Source: Nonomuraea rhodomycinica (GTDB lineage Bacteria; Actinomycetota; Actinomycetes; Streptosporangiales; Streptosporangiaceae). Taken from it: DNA of 64,000 nucleotides. The notes beneath the pieces were generated by a model. It was not told the DNA's origin. It did no database searches and saw only the letters and a program-made list of their open reading frames with translations. The DNA is taken from assembly GCF_013363995.1 (NCBI RefSeq), contig NZ_JABWGO010000008.1, forward strand, positions 124,001 to 188,000, given 5' to 3'. Positions 17,795 through 26,110 of the stretch are shown here, piece by piece (positions within the stretch are counted from its first letter, which is position 1; the number at the start of each line of letters is the position of its first letter). The translations under genes and the position numbers were made by a program.

Positions 17795-18904
17795 TCAGGA
17801 GACGCCGCGGCAGGCGCGGTAGAAGTCCTGCCAGCCCGGGCGCTCGCGGACGACCGTCTCCAGGTACTCCCGCCACGCCACCCGGTCCGACACCGGCTCC
17901 TGCACCACGGCCCCGACGATGCCCGCCGCCACGTCGGCCGGCCGCAGCACCCCGTCGCCGAAGTGGGTGGCCAGCGCGATGCCGCTGGTGAGCACCGAGA
18001 TGGCCTCGGCCGTGGACAGCGTGCCGCTGGGCGACTTCACCCGGGTGCGGCCGTCCTCGGTGACCCCCGAGCGCAGCTCCCTGAACACCGTCACCACGCG
18101 CCGGATCTCCTCCAGCCCCGTGCCCGCGCCCGGCAGCTCCAGCGACCGGCCGAGCTGGTCGACGCGCCGGGCGACGATGTCCACCTCCTCCTCGGCCGTC
18201 GCCGGGACGGGCAGCACGACCGTGTTGAAGCGGCGGCGCAACGCGCTGGACAGGTCGTTGACCCCCTTGTCGCGGTCGTTGGCGGTGGCGATGAGGTTGA
18301 AGCCGCGCCGCGCCTGCACCTCCCGGCCCAGCTCGGGGATGGGCAGCGTCTTCTCCGACAGCACGGTGATCAGCGCGTCCTGCACGTCGGACGGCATGCG
18401 GGTGAGCTCCTCGACCCGGGCCACGCGGCCCTCGGCCATGGCCCGCATCACCGGCGACGGGGTCAGCGCCTCGACCGACGGGCCCTCGGCGAGCAGCCGG
18501 GCGTAGTTCCAGCCGTAGCGCACGGCCTCCTCGGGCGTGCCGGCGGTGCCCTGCACGAGCAGCGTCGAGTCGCCGCTGATGGCCGCGGCCAGGTGCTCCG
18601 ACAGCCAGGTCTTGGCCGTGCCCGGCACGCCGAGCAGCAGGAGCGCGCGGTCGGTGGCGAGCGTGGCGACGGCCACCTCGACCACGCGGCGGGCGCCCAC
18701 GTACTTGGGCGTGACGCGGTCGCCGTCGCCGAGGAGGTAGGTGGTGACCGCCCACGGCGACAGCTTCCAGCCGGGCGGCCGGGGCCGGTCGTCCTCCTTG
18801 GCGAGCAGGTGCAGCTCCTCGGCGTACTGCTCCTCCGCGTGGGGACGCAGCACCTCGGCGTCGCTCCCCTGGCGGGGGCTGCTCACCGGGCTGAGGTCGT
18901 TCAC
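17795..18904 (-). CDS. MoxR family AAA+ ATPase
   Basis: 369 aa from the GTG at 18904, which overlaps the DUF5691 stop as GTGA; GGAGGAG lies just upstream. Walker A is GVPGTAKT (92-99), sensor 1 is ATAND (N209), and RRRFN supplies the arginine finger. The Walker B region reads 'VARVEELTRM', so Glu stands where MoxR proteins have Asp. The Arg inside the strand is also unusual. It probably drives ATP-dependent remodelling with the VWA partner two genes down. The C-terminal quarter has the small helical lid. Confidence 0.92.
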   Translation of the reverse strand: MNDLSPVSSPRQGSDAEVLRPHAEEQYAEELHLLAKEDDRPRPPGWKLSPWAVTTYLLGDGDRVTPKYVGARRVVEVAVATLATDRALLLLGVPGTAKTWLSEHLAAAISGDSTLLVQGTAGTPEEAVRYGWNYARLLAEGPSVEALTPSPVMRAMAEGRVARVEELTRMPSDVQDALITVLSEKTLPIPELGREVQARRGFNLIATANDRDKGVNDLSSALRRRFNTVVLPVPATAEEEVDIVARRVDQLGRSLELPGAGTGLEEIRRVVTVFRELRSGVTEDGRTRVKSPSGTLSTAEAISVLTSGIALATHFGDGVLRPADVAAGIVGAVVQEPVSDRVAWREYLETVVRERPGWQDFYRACRGVS

Positions 18905-20241
18905 GAGAGCTCCTCCATCATGTCGGCGCGGAACCGCAGCAGGGCGGCCACCTGCTGCACCGCCGGCTCGGTCGAGTAACGGGCGGCCGGCTCGGCCAGC
19001 GCCGGGGCGACGCGCTCGCCGGCGAGCTTGACCAGCTCGCCGAGGTTCCAGGGCTGGGTGCCGGCCACCTTGACGATCTTGGCGAGGACGGCCGTGGCCA
19101 GCTCCTCGCGCCACTGCGGGGACACGCCGCCCAACACCATGATCAACTGGCTGTCGAGGTCGTGGTCCCGCACGAACGCCGCCGCGAGTACCTGCTGCTC
19201 CCCCGGCGGCAGCACGGTCAGCAGGTCGGCGATCGGGTCCCAGGCGAACATCGCCCGTGCCCACTCCGGGTCGCGCTGCAACAGGGCGGCCCGCACCCAG
19301 GCGGTCTTCACCTCGGCGTCCCAGTCGGGGATGCGCAGCGCCAGCAGCGGCGCCGGGTCGGGGCCCCAGATCTCCAGCGGGGCGCGGGCGATGACCTGCT
19401 GGAGCCACCAGGCCCGCTCCCCGATGCCCCGGGGCGGCTTGGCCTTGACGCCGTCGCGCTCCATCGCCCGGTCGCACTCCTGGGGCGGGCGCACGTGCAT
19501 CACGTCGGCGGCGATGGTGAAGCAGGCGCGGGCCCGCTCGGCCATCCGCCCGGACAGGCGGGAGCCGGGCAGCCGGGCCAGCAGGTTGGCGGCCTGCTGG
19601 CGGACCTCGCGGCGGCGGTCGTCCAGGGCGTTCTCCAGGAACGGCTCGTCGGCCATGGACAGCCCGTCGGCCAGCACCGTCACGAACTCCGCCCGGTCGT
19701 CCGGCGTCTCGCTCGCCCACGTGCTCTCCAGCAGCAGCCGCGCCGCCCCGGGATCGCCGGCCCTGAGCCGCCGCAGGTAGGCGCGGCGGTCGGCGGGGCT
19801 GCCCAGCTCCCACGTCTCGCCGGTCGGCTCCTCCAGGAGGTAGGCCCAGGAGGGGTTGAGCCCGGCCAGCCACCGGCCGCGCCGGCCGGCGAGCACGCCG
19901 AGGTGGGCGCGGATGGAGTGGTCGCGGCGGCCGCGGTCGAGCAGCTCGGGCAGCACGTACGGGGGGACCCGGCGGCCGGTCGCCGCCGCGGCGGCCAGCC
20001 ACTCGGGCAGCAGCCGCTCGTACTCGCCGCCGAGGATGCGCGCCAGCCGCTCGGCGGCCCGACGGCCGACGGCCTCCTGCTCCTCCCCGGCCGCGACCCC
20101 GCCGTCCGCGGGCGGCGTGGCGAGGCGGCGGCCGGCGCGGCGGCGGGCGACCTCCACGGCCGCGTCGGCCAGCAGGTCCGCGTGGTACGGCCGGCGGTCC
20201 GTGCCGACCAGGGCCGTGGAGGCGAGATCGTCCCAGTTCAC
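18901..20241 (-). CDS. DUF5691 family protein
   Basis: 446 aa. Start GTG overlaps the SWIM-gene stop as GTGA. The N-terminus 'NWDDLASTALVGTDRRP' is the feature I associate with DUF5691. The middle is rich in helical, HEAT-like segments such as 'DDRRREVRQQAANLLARLPGS', which suggests a scaffold. It has no visible catalytic motif, signal peptide or membrane span. Its position between the SWIM and MoxR genes implies a structural or substrate-recognition role in the same complex; this is inference. Confidence 0.85.
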   Translation of the reverse strand: MNWDDLASTALVGTDRRPYHADLLADAAVEVARRRAGRRLATPPADGGVAAGEEQEAVGRRAAERLARILGGEYERLLPEWLAAAAATGRRVPPYVLPELLDRGRRDHSIRAHLGVLAGRRGRWLAGLNPSWAYLLEEPTGETWELGSPADRRAYLRRLRAGDPGAARLLLESTWASETPDDRAEFVTVLADGLSMADEPFLENALDDRRREVRQQAANLLARLPGSRLSGRMAERARACFTIAADVMHVRPPQECDRAMERDGVKAKPPRGIGERAWWLQQVIARAPLEIWGPDPAPLLALRIPDWDAEVKTAWVRAALLQRDPEWARAMFAWDPIADLLTVLPPGEQQVLAAAFVRDHDLDSQLIMVLGGVSPQWREELATAVLAKIVKVAGTQPWNLGELVKLAGERVAPALAEPAARYSTEPAVQQVAALLRFRADMMEELS

Positions 20242-21596
20242 AGGAGCACCACCGTCCCGTCGTCGGCCCACGTGGTCAGGGGCCGCAGGCCGTGGGGCGT
20301 CCACTCGGCGGCCACCGTGACGGGCCGTCCGCCGGAGACCGCGATCAGCCGCCACGGGTCGTACGCGCTCCGGTGCAGCGGGAACCCGCCGACACCCGTG
20401 CGCCCGGGCACGACGCCGGCCAGCACGAGCGGCCAGGAGTCGGTCCACGGGTCGGCGGCGAGCGCGGCGGCCACCTCGTCCATCGCCTCCTCCGGAGTCA
20501 TCCCCGGCGGCTCCCCCATCGGCGAGGCGAGCGTGGTCGCGGTGACCGGCAGGGCGCGGAGGGGGGCGGCGCCCGGGTAGAAGGCCAGGTCGGCGTCCAC
20601 GGTGGAGCCCGTGACGAACGACGGGTCGAGCGCCTGGCCCTGCGGGGCGAACGAGAGCACCAGCGCGGGCCGTCCCGTGTCGCGCCCCCGCAGCCACACC
20701 CGGCGGGAGGTCAGCCGCTCCTGCACCTCGTCGCGCCGCCCCAGCACGTCCCACCGGTCGCGGACGGCCGGACCGGCCAGCACCTCCTCGCGCATGACCG
20801 GGAAGCCGACCCGCGACAGGACCGTCTGCGCCAGCGGGGCGGGCAGGTGGGCGCGGCGGCGGTAGGCCACCGCCAGCAGGTCGATCAGGGCGTACTCCGC
20901 CAGCAGCCGCTCCGGCCAGTCGTCGGCCGCCCGCGCCTCACGCAGGCGCGACACCGTGCTCGCGACCCCGGGCGCCTGGGCGTCGACCAGCCGTTTGGCC
21001 AGGTCGTCCCAGGCGCCGTCGCCGGCCGTCGCCAGCCCTTGACGGATCTGGTCGGCCAGCCAGCGCTCCAGTTCGGCCAGGCCGGCGGCCACGCGCGCGT
21101 GCCGGGCCGACTCCGTGGCCGCGCTCCGCGCGCCGGCCCTGCCGCCGGTCGTCGCGCCCTGGCGCGACTGTCGCGCGGTCTCACCCGCGCCGGAGCGGGT
21201 GGCGCCGCGGTCGCGGCGGGCGAGCCAGTCGGCCGCCCACGGCGGCGGCTCGGCGGCGGGCACGTCACCGGCCGACCAGAGGAGCAGCAGGCCGAGCGCG
21301 TGCTTGCACGGGGACTTCCGGCTCGGGCAACCGCACCGGTAGGCGGGGTCGTCGAGATCGACGCAGACCTGGTACGGTGTCGCCCCGCTGCCCTCGCACT
21401 CGCCGAACAGCACGGCGGCGGGAACGGTGGCGGACACAGTCGCGGGCACACTGCTGGGCACGGCGGCGGGAGGTGCGGCCGTCGCGACCCCGAGCAGCGG
21501 CCACGCCTCAGCCCGCGCCACGCCCTGGGCGGCCTTGCGGGACGGCGCGTCGGGGGCGAGGGCGAGCACCTGCTCCGGGCTCCACCGTTCGATCAC
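20238..21596 (-). CDS. SWIM zinc finger protein, first gene of the MoxR/VWA operon
   Basis: 452 aa. The SWIM CxCx6CxH zinc site is 'RCGCPSRKSPCKH' (C88, C90, C97, H99), after a predicted strand-rich lead. SWIM domains bind nucleic acid or protein. The rest is helical and unassigned. GTG start at 21596 with no ribosome-binding site; TAGTGT lies six bases upstream, so the operon message is probably leaderless. All downstream genes follow with overlaps of 4-8 bases or a 28-base gap, giving a 7.5-kb single transcript. Confidence 0.88.
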   Translation of the reverse strand: MIERWSPEQVLALAPDAPSRKAAQGVARAEAWPLLGVATAAPPAAVPSSVPATVSATVPAAVLFGECEGSGATPYQVCVDLDDPAYRCGCPSRKSPCKHALGLLLLWSAGDVPAAEPPPWAADWLARRDRGATRSGAGETARQSRQGATTGGRAGARSAATESARHARVAAGLAELERWLADQIRQGLATAGDGAWDDLAKRLVDAQAPGVASTVSRLREARAADDWPERLLAEYALIDLLAVAYRRRAHLPAPLAQTVLSRVGFPVMREEVLAGPAVRDRWDVLGRRDEVQERLTSRRVWLRGRDTGRPALVLSFAPQGQALDPSFVTGSTVDADLAFYPGAAPLRALPVTATTLASPMGEPPGMTPEEAMDEVAAALAADPWTDSWPLVLAGVVPGRTGVGGFPLHRSAYDPWRLIAVSGGRPVTVAAEWTPHGLRPLTTWADDGTVVLL

Positions 21597-21602
21597 CTTG
21601 GC

Positions 21603-21608
21603 ACACTA
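21603..21608 (-). promoter_or_regulatory. -10 box of the SWIM-MoxR-VWA operon
   Basis: TAGTGT on the minus strand lies six bases before the GTG at 21596. It is the only promoter-like element seen for the five-gene operon. Confidence 0.5.
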
Positions 21609-21664
21609 GCCACTCCGGCTGACATTTCCAGCCCTCATTGACACCCTAGTCAGAGCCTGGACCA

Positions 21665-21670
21665 TAGACT
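21665..21670 (+). promoter_or_regulatory. -10 box of leaderless cupin gene
   Basis: TAGACT ends six bases before GTG 21677. TTGACA at 21638-21643 is present but 21 bases away, which is long for a -35. Confidence 0.45.
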
Positions 21671-21676
21671 CGGCCC

Positions 21677-22222
21677 GTGGAGCTGATGATCTATCCCGAC
21701 GGCCCGTCCATCGAGGTCGCGGACGAGGCGGAAGCCCTGGCCGGCGGCCTGGAAGGGCAGCTCGTCCTGGACGGCACCCGGTTCCTGCGCCGCGACGTCC
21801 ACGGGACTCCGGTCGGGTTCGAGGAGCGCCCGCCGATCGCCCGCGCCCTCGACCTGCTGCCCCACCCCGAGGGCGGCTGGTACCGCCAGACCTGGAGGGC
21901 GCCGGTCGAGTTCCGGCCCGACGGCTATCCCGGCCCGCGCGCCAGCGCCACGGGCATCTACTTCCTGCTCCAGCCCGGCGAGGAGTCGGTGCCGCACCGC
22001 GTACGGTCGGACGAGGTGTGGCTGTGGCACCGGGGCGGGCCGCTGGCGCTCACCGTCGGCGACGAGACCGTCGTGCTCGGGCCCCTGGTGGAGGAGGGGC
22101 AGGTGCCGCAGGCCGTGGTCCCGGGCGGGGTCTGGCAGGCGGCCCGCCCGGCCGGGGACGAGGCCGTGCTGGTGAGCTGCGTGGTGTCGCCGGGCTTCGA
22201 CTTCGCCGACTTCTCCGCCTGA
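21677..22222 (+). CDS. Cupin domain protein, DUF985 type
   Basis: 181 aa. The cupin core from about residue 58 contains 'LLPHPEGGWYRQTW', the HPEGGxYR signature of the DUF985 (Cupin_5) family, then 'ESVPHRVRSDEVWLWHRGG' with metal-type His/Glu residues and a 'VVPGGVWQAARP' strand. The first 55 residues are an extra segment not usual for the family. GTG start without a Shine-Dalgarno; leaderless. The family binds sugar-like ligands in some members, but no function is assigned here. The stop codon lies at the head of a tandem repeat. Confidence 0.85.
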   Translation: MELMIYPDGPSIEVADEAEALAGGLEGQLVLDGTRFLRRDVHGTPVGFEERPPIARALDLLPHPEGGWYRQTWRAPVEFRPDGYPGPRASATGIYFLLQPGEESVPHRVRSDEVWLWHRGGPLALTVGDETVVLGPLVEEGQVPQAVVPGGVWQAARPAGDEAVLVSCVVSPGFDFADFSA

Positions 22223-22300
22223 GCCCGGCCTTCTCCACCTGAGCCCGGCCCTCTCCACCTGAGCCCGGCCCTCTCCACCTGAGCCCGGCCTTTCCAGCCG
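22221..22300. repeat. 20-bp tandem repeat that duplicates the 3' end of the cupin gene
   Basis: GAGCCCGGCCCTCTCCACCT is repeated three full times plus a degenerate fourth, immediately after CTCCGCCT of the last codons. Each junction recreates TGA, so extra stop codons follow the gene. Confidence 0.85.
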
Positions 22301-22302
22301 GG
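22284..22302 (+). terminator. Hairpin after the cupin gene
   Basis: CCCGGC (22284-22289) pairs with GCCGGG (22297-22302), followed by AAGGCGTTTT. It is built partly from the last repeat unit. Confidence 0.45.
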
Positions 22303-22381
22303 AAGGCGTTTTGCCGGGACTTGGCCTGCCCTGTACCCGCGCCCGACCGTAGCCGTCCCGCGGGCGGGAAGGCCATCGGTC

Positions 22382-23383
22382 ATGGGGCGACTGCCCGCGT
22401 ACCGGCCGATGCTCGCCCAGCTCGGCCCCCTCCCGCCGCCCGCGCAGCGGGAGCTGTGGTCGGCGGAGATGAAGTGGGACGGCGTGCGCGGTCTGGCGTA
22501 CGTCGAGGCGGGGGCGCTGCGCCTGATGTCGCGCAACGGGCGTGACGTCACGCTCGCCTACCCGGAGCTGTACCCGATGGCCGGGGCCGTGGGCGGGAAG
22601 GACGTGGTGCTCGACGGGGAGATCGTCGCGTTCGACGAGAGCGGGCTGCCCAGCTTCGGCGCCCTGGCCCTGCGGATGCACCAGCGCCGCCCCATGAGGA
22701 TCGCCGAGCTGGTGAAGACGGTCCCCGTCACGTACATGGTCTTCGACGTGCTGCACGTCGGCGACCACAGCACCGTCCGGCTGCCGTACGACGAACGGCG
22801 GGAGCTGCTGGAGGGGCTGGTGCGGCCGGGCTTCCGGTGGCAGACGCCGGTGGCGTTCCTCGGCGACCCGCGCGCGGCGCTGCAGGCCAGCCACCGGCTC
22901 GGCCTGGAGGGCGTGGTGGTGAAGCGCCGCGACTCGCCGTACCGGCCGGGCCGGCGCGGCCCGGAGTGGACGAAGGTGAAGAACTTCTCCAGCATGGAGG
23001 TGGTGGTCGGCGGGTGGAAGCCGGGCGCGGGGCGGCGCGCCGGGGGGATCGGGTCGCTGCTGCTCGGCGCGTACGACCCGGGCGGCCGGCTGCTGTACGT
23101 GGGGCACGTCGGCACGGGCTTCACCGACGCCATGCTGGAGGCGCTGCGCGCGGAGCTGGCGCCGCTGGAGCGGCCCACCTCGCCGTTCGGGCAGCCGGTG
23201 CCGCGCGAGTACGCCCGCGACGCCCGCTGGGTGGAGCCGCGGCTGGTGGGCGAGGTGCGATACGCGGACGTGACGGGTGACGGGCGGCTGCGCCACCCCT
23301 CGTGGCGGGGCCTGCGCCCCGACCGCGCGCCGGAGGAGGCGCGGACGGAAGGGCTGGGACGCGCGGACACCCGGGCAGGATGA
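22382..23383 (+). CDS. ATP-dependent DNA ligase, LigD ligase-domain type
   Basis: 333 aa. The adenylated lysine motif I is EMKWDGVR (K31). Motif III 'VLDGEIVAFD', 'YMVFDVLHV', motif IV 'GLEGVVVKRRDSPY' and motif V 'WTKVKN' follow, then an OB-fold domain ending near 'FRPD'-like text ('SWRGLRPDRAPEE'). It matches the stand-alone ligase or LigD ligase module used in bacterial end joining. No Ku, polymerase or nuclease module lies beside it. GGGAAGG at 22367-22373 is the ribosome-binding site. Expected product: nick or end sealing in the nucleoid. Confidence 0.92.
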   Translation: MGRLPAYRPMLAQLGPLPPPAQRELWSAEMKWDGVRGLAYVEAGALRLMSRNGRDVTLAYPELYPMAGAVGGKDVVLDGEIVAFDESGLPSFGALALRMHQRRPMRIAELVKTVPVTYMVFDVLHVGDHSTVRLPYDERRELLEGLVRPGFRWQTPVAFLGDPRAALQASHRLGLEGVVVKRRDSPYRPGRRGPEWTKVKNFSSMEVVVGGWKPGAGRRAGGIGSLLLGAYDPGGRLLYVGHVGTGFTDAMLEALRAELAPLERPTSPFGQPVPREYARDARWVEPRLVGEVRYADVTGDGRLRHPSWRGLRPDRAPEEARTEGLGRADTRAG

Positions 23384-23386
23384 GGC

Positions 23387-23839
23387 TCAGGAGCAGGGGG
23401 CGGACGGCGCCCGGTAGGGCAGCGTCTGGCTGTAGACGACGTTCGTGGTGGTGCTGCCGAACTGCGCGAGCTCGTCCACGATCCGCTCCAGGTGTCCCAT
23501 GGAGACGGCCGCCACCTTGAGCGTGTAGCAGTCGTCCCCGGTGGTGCGCAGGCATTCGAGGATCTCCTGGCGCTCGCCGAGCAGCCGGTGCAGCGGCTCG
23601 TGCCGGTTGCCCGGGTACTTCAGCCGGACCACCGCCAGGACCGTGAAACCCACCTTGCCGAGGTCGATCTCGGCCCGGTAGCCGGTGATGACGCCCGCCG
23701 CCTCCAGCCGTCTGACCCGCTCGGTCGTCGCCGAGGCGCTGAGGCTGACGCGCCGGGCCAGCTCGGTGAGGGGGATCCGGCCGTCCCGCTGGAGCTCGGA
23801 GATGATCGCCCAGTCGGTCATGTCGACATTCTCGGTCAT
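23387..23839 (-). CDS. Lrp/AsnC family transcriptional regulator
   Basis: 150 aa, usual family length. N-terminal winged HTH ('GRIPLTELARRVSLSAS' and 'TTERVRRLEAAGVI') is followed by a RAM ligand-binding domain with 'ILECLRTTGDDCYTLKV'. It is divergent from the LLM oxidoreductase/deaminase pair, which it may control. ATG at 23839 has TAGTTT six bases upstream and no ribosome-binding site, hence leaderless. It ends three bases after the ligase stop on the opposite strand, so the two genes converge almost without a gap. Confidence 0.92.
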   Translation of the reverse strand: MTENVDMTDWAIISELQRDGRIPLTELARRVSLSASATTERVRRLEAAGVITGYRAEIDLGKVGFTVLAVVRLKYPGNRHEPLHRLLGERQEILECLRTTGDDCYTLKVAAVSMGHLERIVDELAQFGSTTTNVVYSQTLPYRAPSAPCS

Positions 23840-23845
23840 ATGCCA

Positions 23846-23851
23846 AAACTA
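23846..23851 (-). promoter_or_regulatory. -10 box of leaderless lrp-type gene
   Basis: TAGTTT on the minus strand, six bases before ATG 23839. Confidence 0.5.
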
Positions 23852-23920
23852 CCGATGAATCCACGGCAACACCGCCGATACCCCGCGAGGATTCCCTTCC
23901 ACACCGCCTGTAGGGGTGGA

Positions 23921-23926
23921 TAGCGT
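23921..23926 (+). promoter_or_regulatory. -10 box deciding the LLM oxidoreductase start
   Basis: TAGCGT ends seven bases before GTG 23934. It lies downstream of the alternative GTG at 23916, which therefore could not be translated from this promoter. Confidence 0.45.
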
Positions 23927-23933
23927 GGGACGG

Positions 23934-24803
23934 GTGCGTATAGGAGTCAATGTCCCCAACTTCGGCCCCGGCACCGACCCCGCCACCCTGCGCCGGTGGG
24001 CTCGGACCGTCGAGGGCCTCGGTTTCGACCTGCTGATGGTCTCCGACCACGTGGTGGTGACGCCCGACGTGGCCGAGCAGTACCCGGCCCCGTTCTACGA
24101 GCCGTTCACCACGCTGTCGTGGCTGGCCGGCGTCACGGACCGCATCGGGCTCGGCACGACCGTGCTCATCGTCCCGTACCGCCACCCGCTCCTGGTGGCG
24201 CGGATGGCCGCGAACCTCCAGCGGCTCAGCGGCGGGCGGCTGGTGCTCGGTGTGGGCGTCGGGTGGGCGCGGCAGGAGTTCGAGGCGCTGGGCGTGCCGT
24301 TCGAGCGGCGCGGCAGGCTGACCGAGGAGCACCTGCTGGCGATGCGGGCCGCGTGGGAGGACGAGGACGACTACCGCGCGGGCCACATCCCGCTGTGGGT
24401 GGGCGGCAACAGCGACGCGGGCATCCGCCGGGCCGTACGGCTCGGCGACGCCTGGCACCCGCTGCGGCGCACCGTGCCCTGGATGCGGGAGGCGGCGGGC
24501 CGGATGGAGGCCGCCGCCGCGGAGCTGGGACGGCCCGTGCCCGCCATGGTCCCGCGCATCCGGCTCCGGCTCACCGGCGCCCCGGTCACGGGCCCGGACC
24601 GGCTCGCCGGCGAGGGCACCCTCGACCAGGTGCTCGGCGACCTGGAGGAACTGCGGCTGCTCGGCGTGGACACCGTGGTCGTCGACCCGTTCGGCACGGA
24701 CCCGCGCGAGACCCTGCACCCGGAGGCGGCCTGGCGCGACCTCGCCACGCTGGCCGCCGCCCGCCCCACCGATTCCCTCGTACGAACGGAGAAGACATCA
24801 TGA
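23934..24803 (+). CDS. LLM class F420-dependent oxidoreductase
   Basis: 289 aa from GTG 23934. The luciferase-like TIM barrel is evident: 'RIGVNVPNFGPGTDP' at the start, 'DLLMVSDHVV', 'LGTTVLIVPYRHPLL', 'RLVLGVGVGWARQEFEALG' and 'PLWVGGNSDAGIRRAVRLGDAW'. These are typical of actinobacterial F420-dependent members. Upstream in-frame GTGs (23916, 23925) exist, but the family starts at MRIGVN and the -10 box supports 23934. It overlaps the deaminase by ATGA, so the two are coupled. The substrate is unknown. Confidence 0.88.
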   Translation: MRIGVNVPNFGPGTDPATLRRWARTVEGLGFDLLMVSDHVVVTPDVAEQYPAPFYEPFTTLSWLAGVTDRIGLGTTVLIVPYRHPLLVARMAANLQRLSGGRLVLGVGVGWARQEFEALGVPFERRGRLTEEHLLAMRAAWEDEDDYRAGHIPLWVGGNSDAGIRRAVRLGDAWHPLRRTVPWMREAAGRMEAAAAELGRPVPAMVPRIRLRLTGAPVTGPDRLAGEGTLDQVLGDLEELRLLGVDTVVVDPFGTDPRETLHPEAAWRDLATLAAARPTDSLVRTEKTS

Positions 24804-25225
24804 CCAGCGACGAAGAGCGTTTCCTGCGCCGGGCCATCGAGCTGGCCGCCGAGGCCCGCGAGGGCGGCGACCCGCCGTTCGGCTCGCTGCTGGTGGGCCC
24901 GGACGGCGCTGTGCTGGCCGAGGAGCGCAACACGACCGTCACCGGCGGCGACATCACCGCCCACCCCGAGCTGAAGCTGGCCCGCTGGGCGGCCCGCGAG
25001 CTCACGCCGGACGCCGCCGCGGCCACCACCATGTACACGAGCTGCCAGCCGTGCGGCATGTGCGCGGGCGCGATCGAGCGCTCGTTCCTGGGCCGGGTGG
25101 TGTTCGCGCTGTCCGCCGAGCAGCTCAGCGGGCTCAAGCCGCCGGCCACGGCCGCCGGTCCCCGCCTGGAGGGGCCCGCCCTGTACGCGGAGGCGCGGGT
25201 CCCGGTGGAGGGCTACTACGTCTGA
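24800..25225 (+). CDS. Nucleoside/cytidine deaminase-fold protein
   Basis: 141 aa. Zinc-site motifs are H55-P-E57 ('ITAHPELKLA', where most relatives have HAE) and PCxxC ('CQPCGMC', C85 and C88), as in tRNA adenosine, guanine or cytosine deaminases. It starts on the ATG of ATGA shared with the LLM oxidoreductase stop. The base substrate is not clear. The HPE variant is seen in some guanine-deaminase-like and anti-nutrient families as far as I recall, so I leave it generic. It is soluble. Confidence 0.88.
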   Translation: MTSDEERFLRRAIELAAEAREGGDPPFGSLLVGPDGAVLAEERNTTVTGGDITAHPELKLARWAARELTPDAAAATTMYTSCQPCGMCAGAIERSFLGRVVFALSAEQLSGLKPPATAAGPRLEGPALYAEARVPVEGYYV

Positions 25226-25232
25226 GGCCCGG

Positions 25233-26093
25233 TCAGTCCACCGCCAGGTGGGCCTGCAGCCAGGGGCGGAGCACGGGCAGGACGGCGGACGGCTGCATGG
25301 CGCCGGTGTGGTCGAGGCCGTCCAGCACCCGCACCTCCCAGCCGAGCGACTCCAGCTCGGCCCGCCGGTTCAGGAACGGCCCGGCGATGTCCACGCGGAC
25401 GCCGCCCCACCGCTGGTCGTACTCGATCACGTCGGCGGAGCCGGCGAAGCAGAGCCGCGGGCAGGTGACCCGGCCCTGGACGGCCCGGTCGTCGAACCCG
25501 CGCAGCCCCTCGTAGAGCGTGACGAACTGCTTGGTCTGGTCGGGGCTCATCGTCACCTCGGCCTTCGACCAGTCCCCCGGCTCCGCGGGCTCCGCGGGCT
25601 CGGCGGGGGCGGCGGGCGGTTCGGGCGAGGCCATCGCGTGGGTCGCCATGGTCACGGCGAGCATCTCCGCGTACGGGCCGCCGATCGGCGGGTAGCCGCC
25701 CATGACCAGCCCCGACAGCCGGTCGGTGCGGATGGCGAGCTGGAGGCCGCTGAGCGCCAGCCAGGAGTAGCCGTAGTACGCGAAGCGCCCGGCGCCGGCG
25801 GCGTCGGCCACGGCCAGCAGGTCGGCGGCGACGTTGGCGGGGGTGAGCGTGTCGGCCTTGGGGTGGGCCAGGACGTGGTTCTCGTAGTCGAACGCGACGA
25901 CGCGGAAGGCGTCGGCGAGGCCGTCGATGAGGGTACGGCCCAGCGCCGGGTCCACGCCCCACTTGCGCATCTCCGCCGCCTTCGGGCCCTCGACGGGGCG
26001 GGGGTTAACGGGCAGGAGCACAGTGGGGCCGTCACCGCTGATCTCGACGTCGAGGGCGGCCCCGTCGTGCAGCTTGACCGTGGTGGTCGTCAT
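25233..26093 (-). CDS. Alpha/beta hydrolase
   Basis: 286 aa. Nucleophile elbow GYSWL, catalytic acid in 'FAGSADVIEYD', and histidine in 'LDGLDHTGAM'. An Ala/Pro/Glu repeat (PAEPAEPAEP) lengthens the lid. GAGGAG lies six bases before the ATG, so this gene, unlike many neighbours, uses a Shine-Dalgarno. The promoter area carries two palindromes (26111-26160), so the gene is probably repressed by an unlinked TetR- or MarR-type protein. Converges on the deaminase with a 7-base gap. Substrate unknown. Confidence 0.85.
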   Translation of the reverse strand: MTTTTVKLHDGAALDVEISGDGPTVLLPVNPRPVEGPKAAEMRKWGVDPALGRTLIDGLADAFRVVAFDYENHVLAHPKADTLTPANVAADLLAVADAAGAGRFAYYGYSWLALSGLQLAIRTDRLSGLVMGGYPPIGGPYAEMLAVTMATHAMASPEPPAAPAEPAEPAEPGDWSKAEVTMSPDQTKQFVTLYEGLRGFDDRAVQGRVTCPRLCFAGSADVIEYDQRWGGVRVDIAGPFLNRRAELESLGWEVRVLDGLDHTGAMQPSAVLPVLRPWLQAHLAVD

Positions 26094-26110
26094 CCGCTTC
26101 TCCTCTGATT

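Noticed and set aside
22221..22300. Repeat array as a small CRISPR
   Set aside because: The units are contiguous 20-mers without spacers and derive from the end of the adjacent gene.
22382..23383. DNA ligase as part of a local end-joining or defence island
   Set aside because: Neighbours are a cupin and an Lrp regulator; no Ku, polymerase or nuclease gene is nearby.
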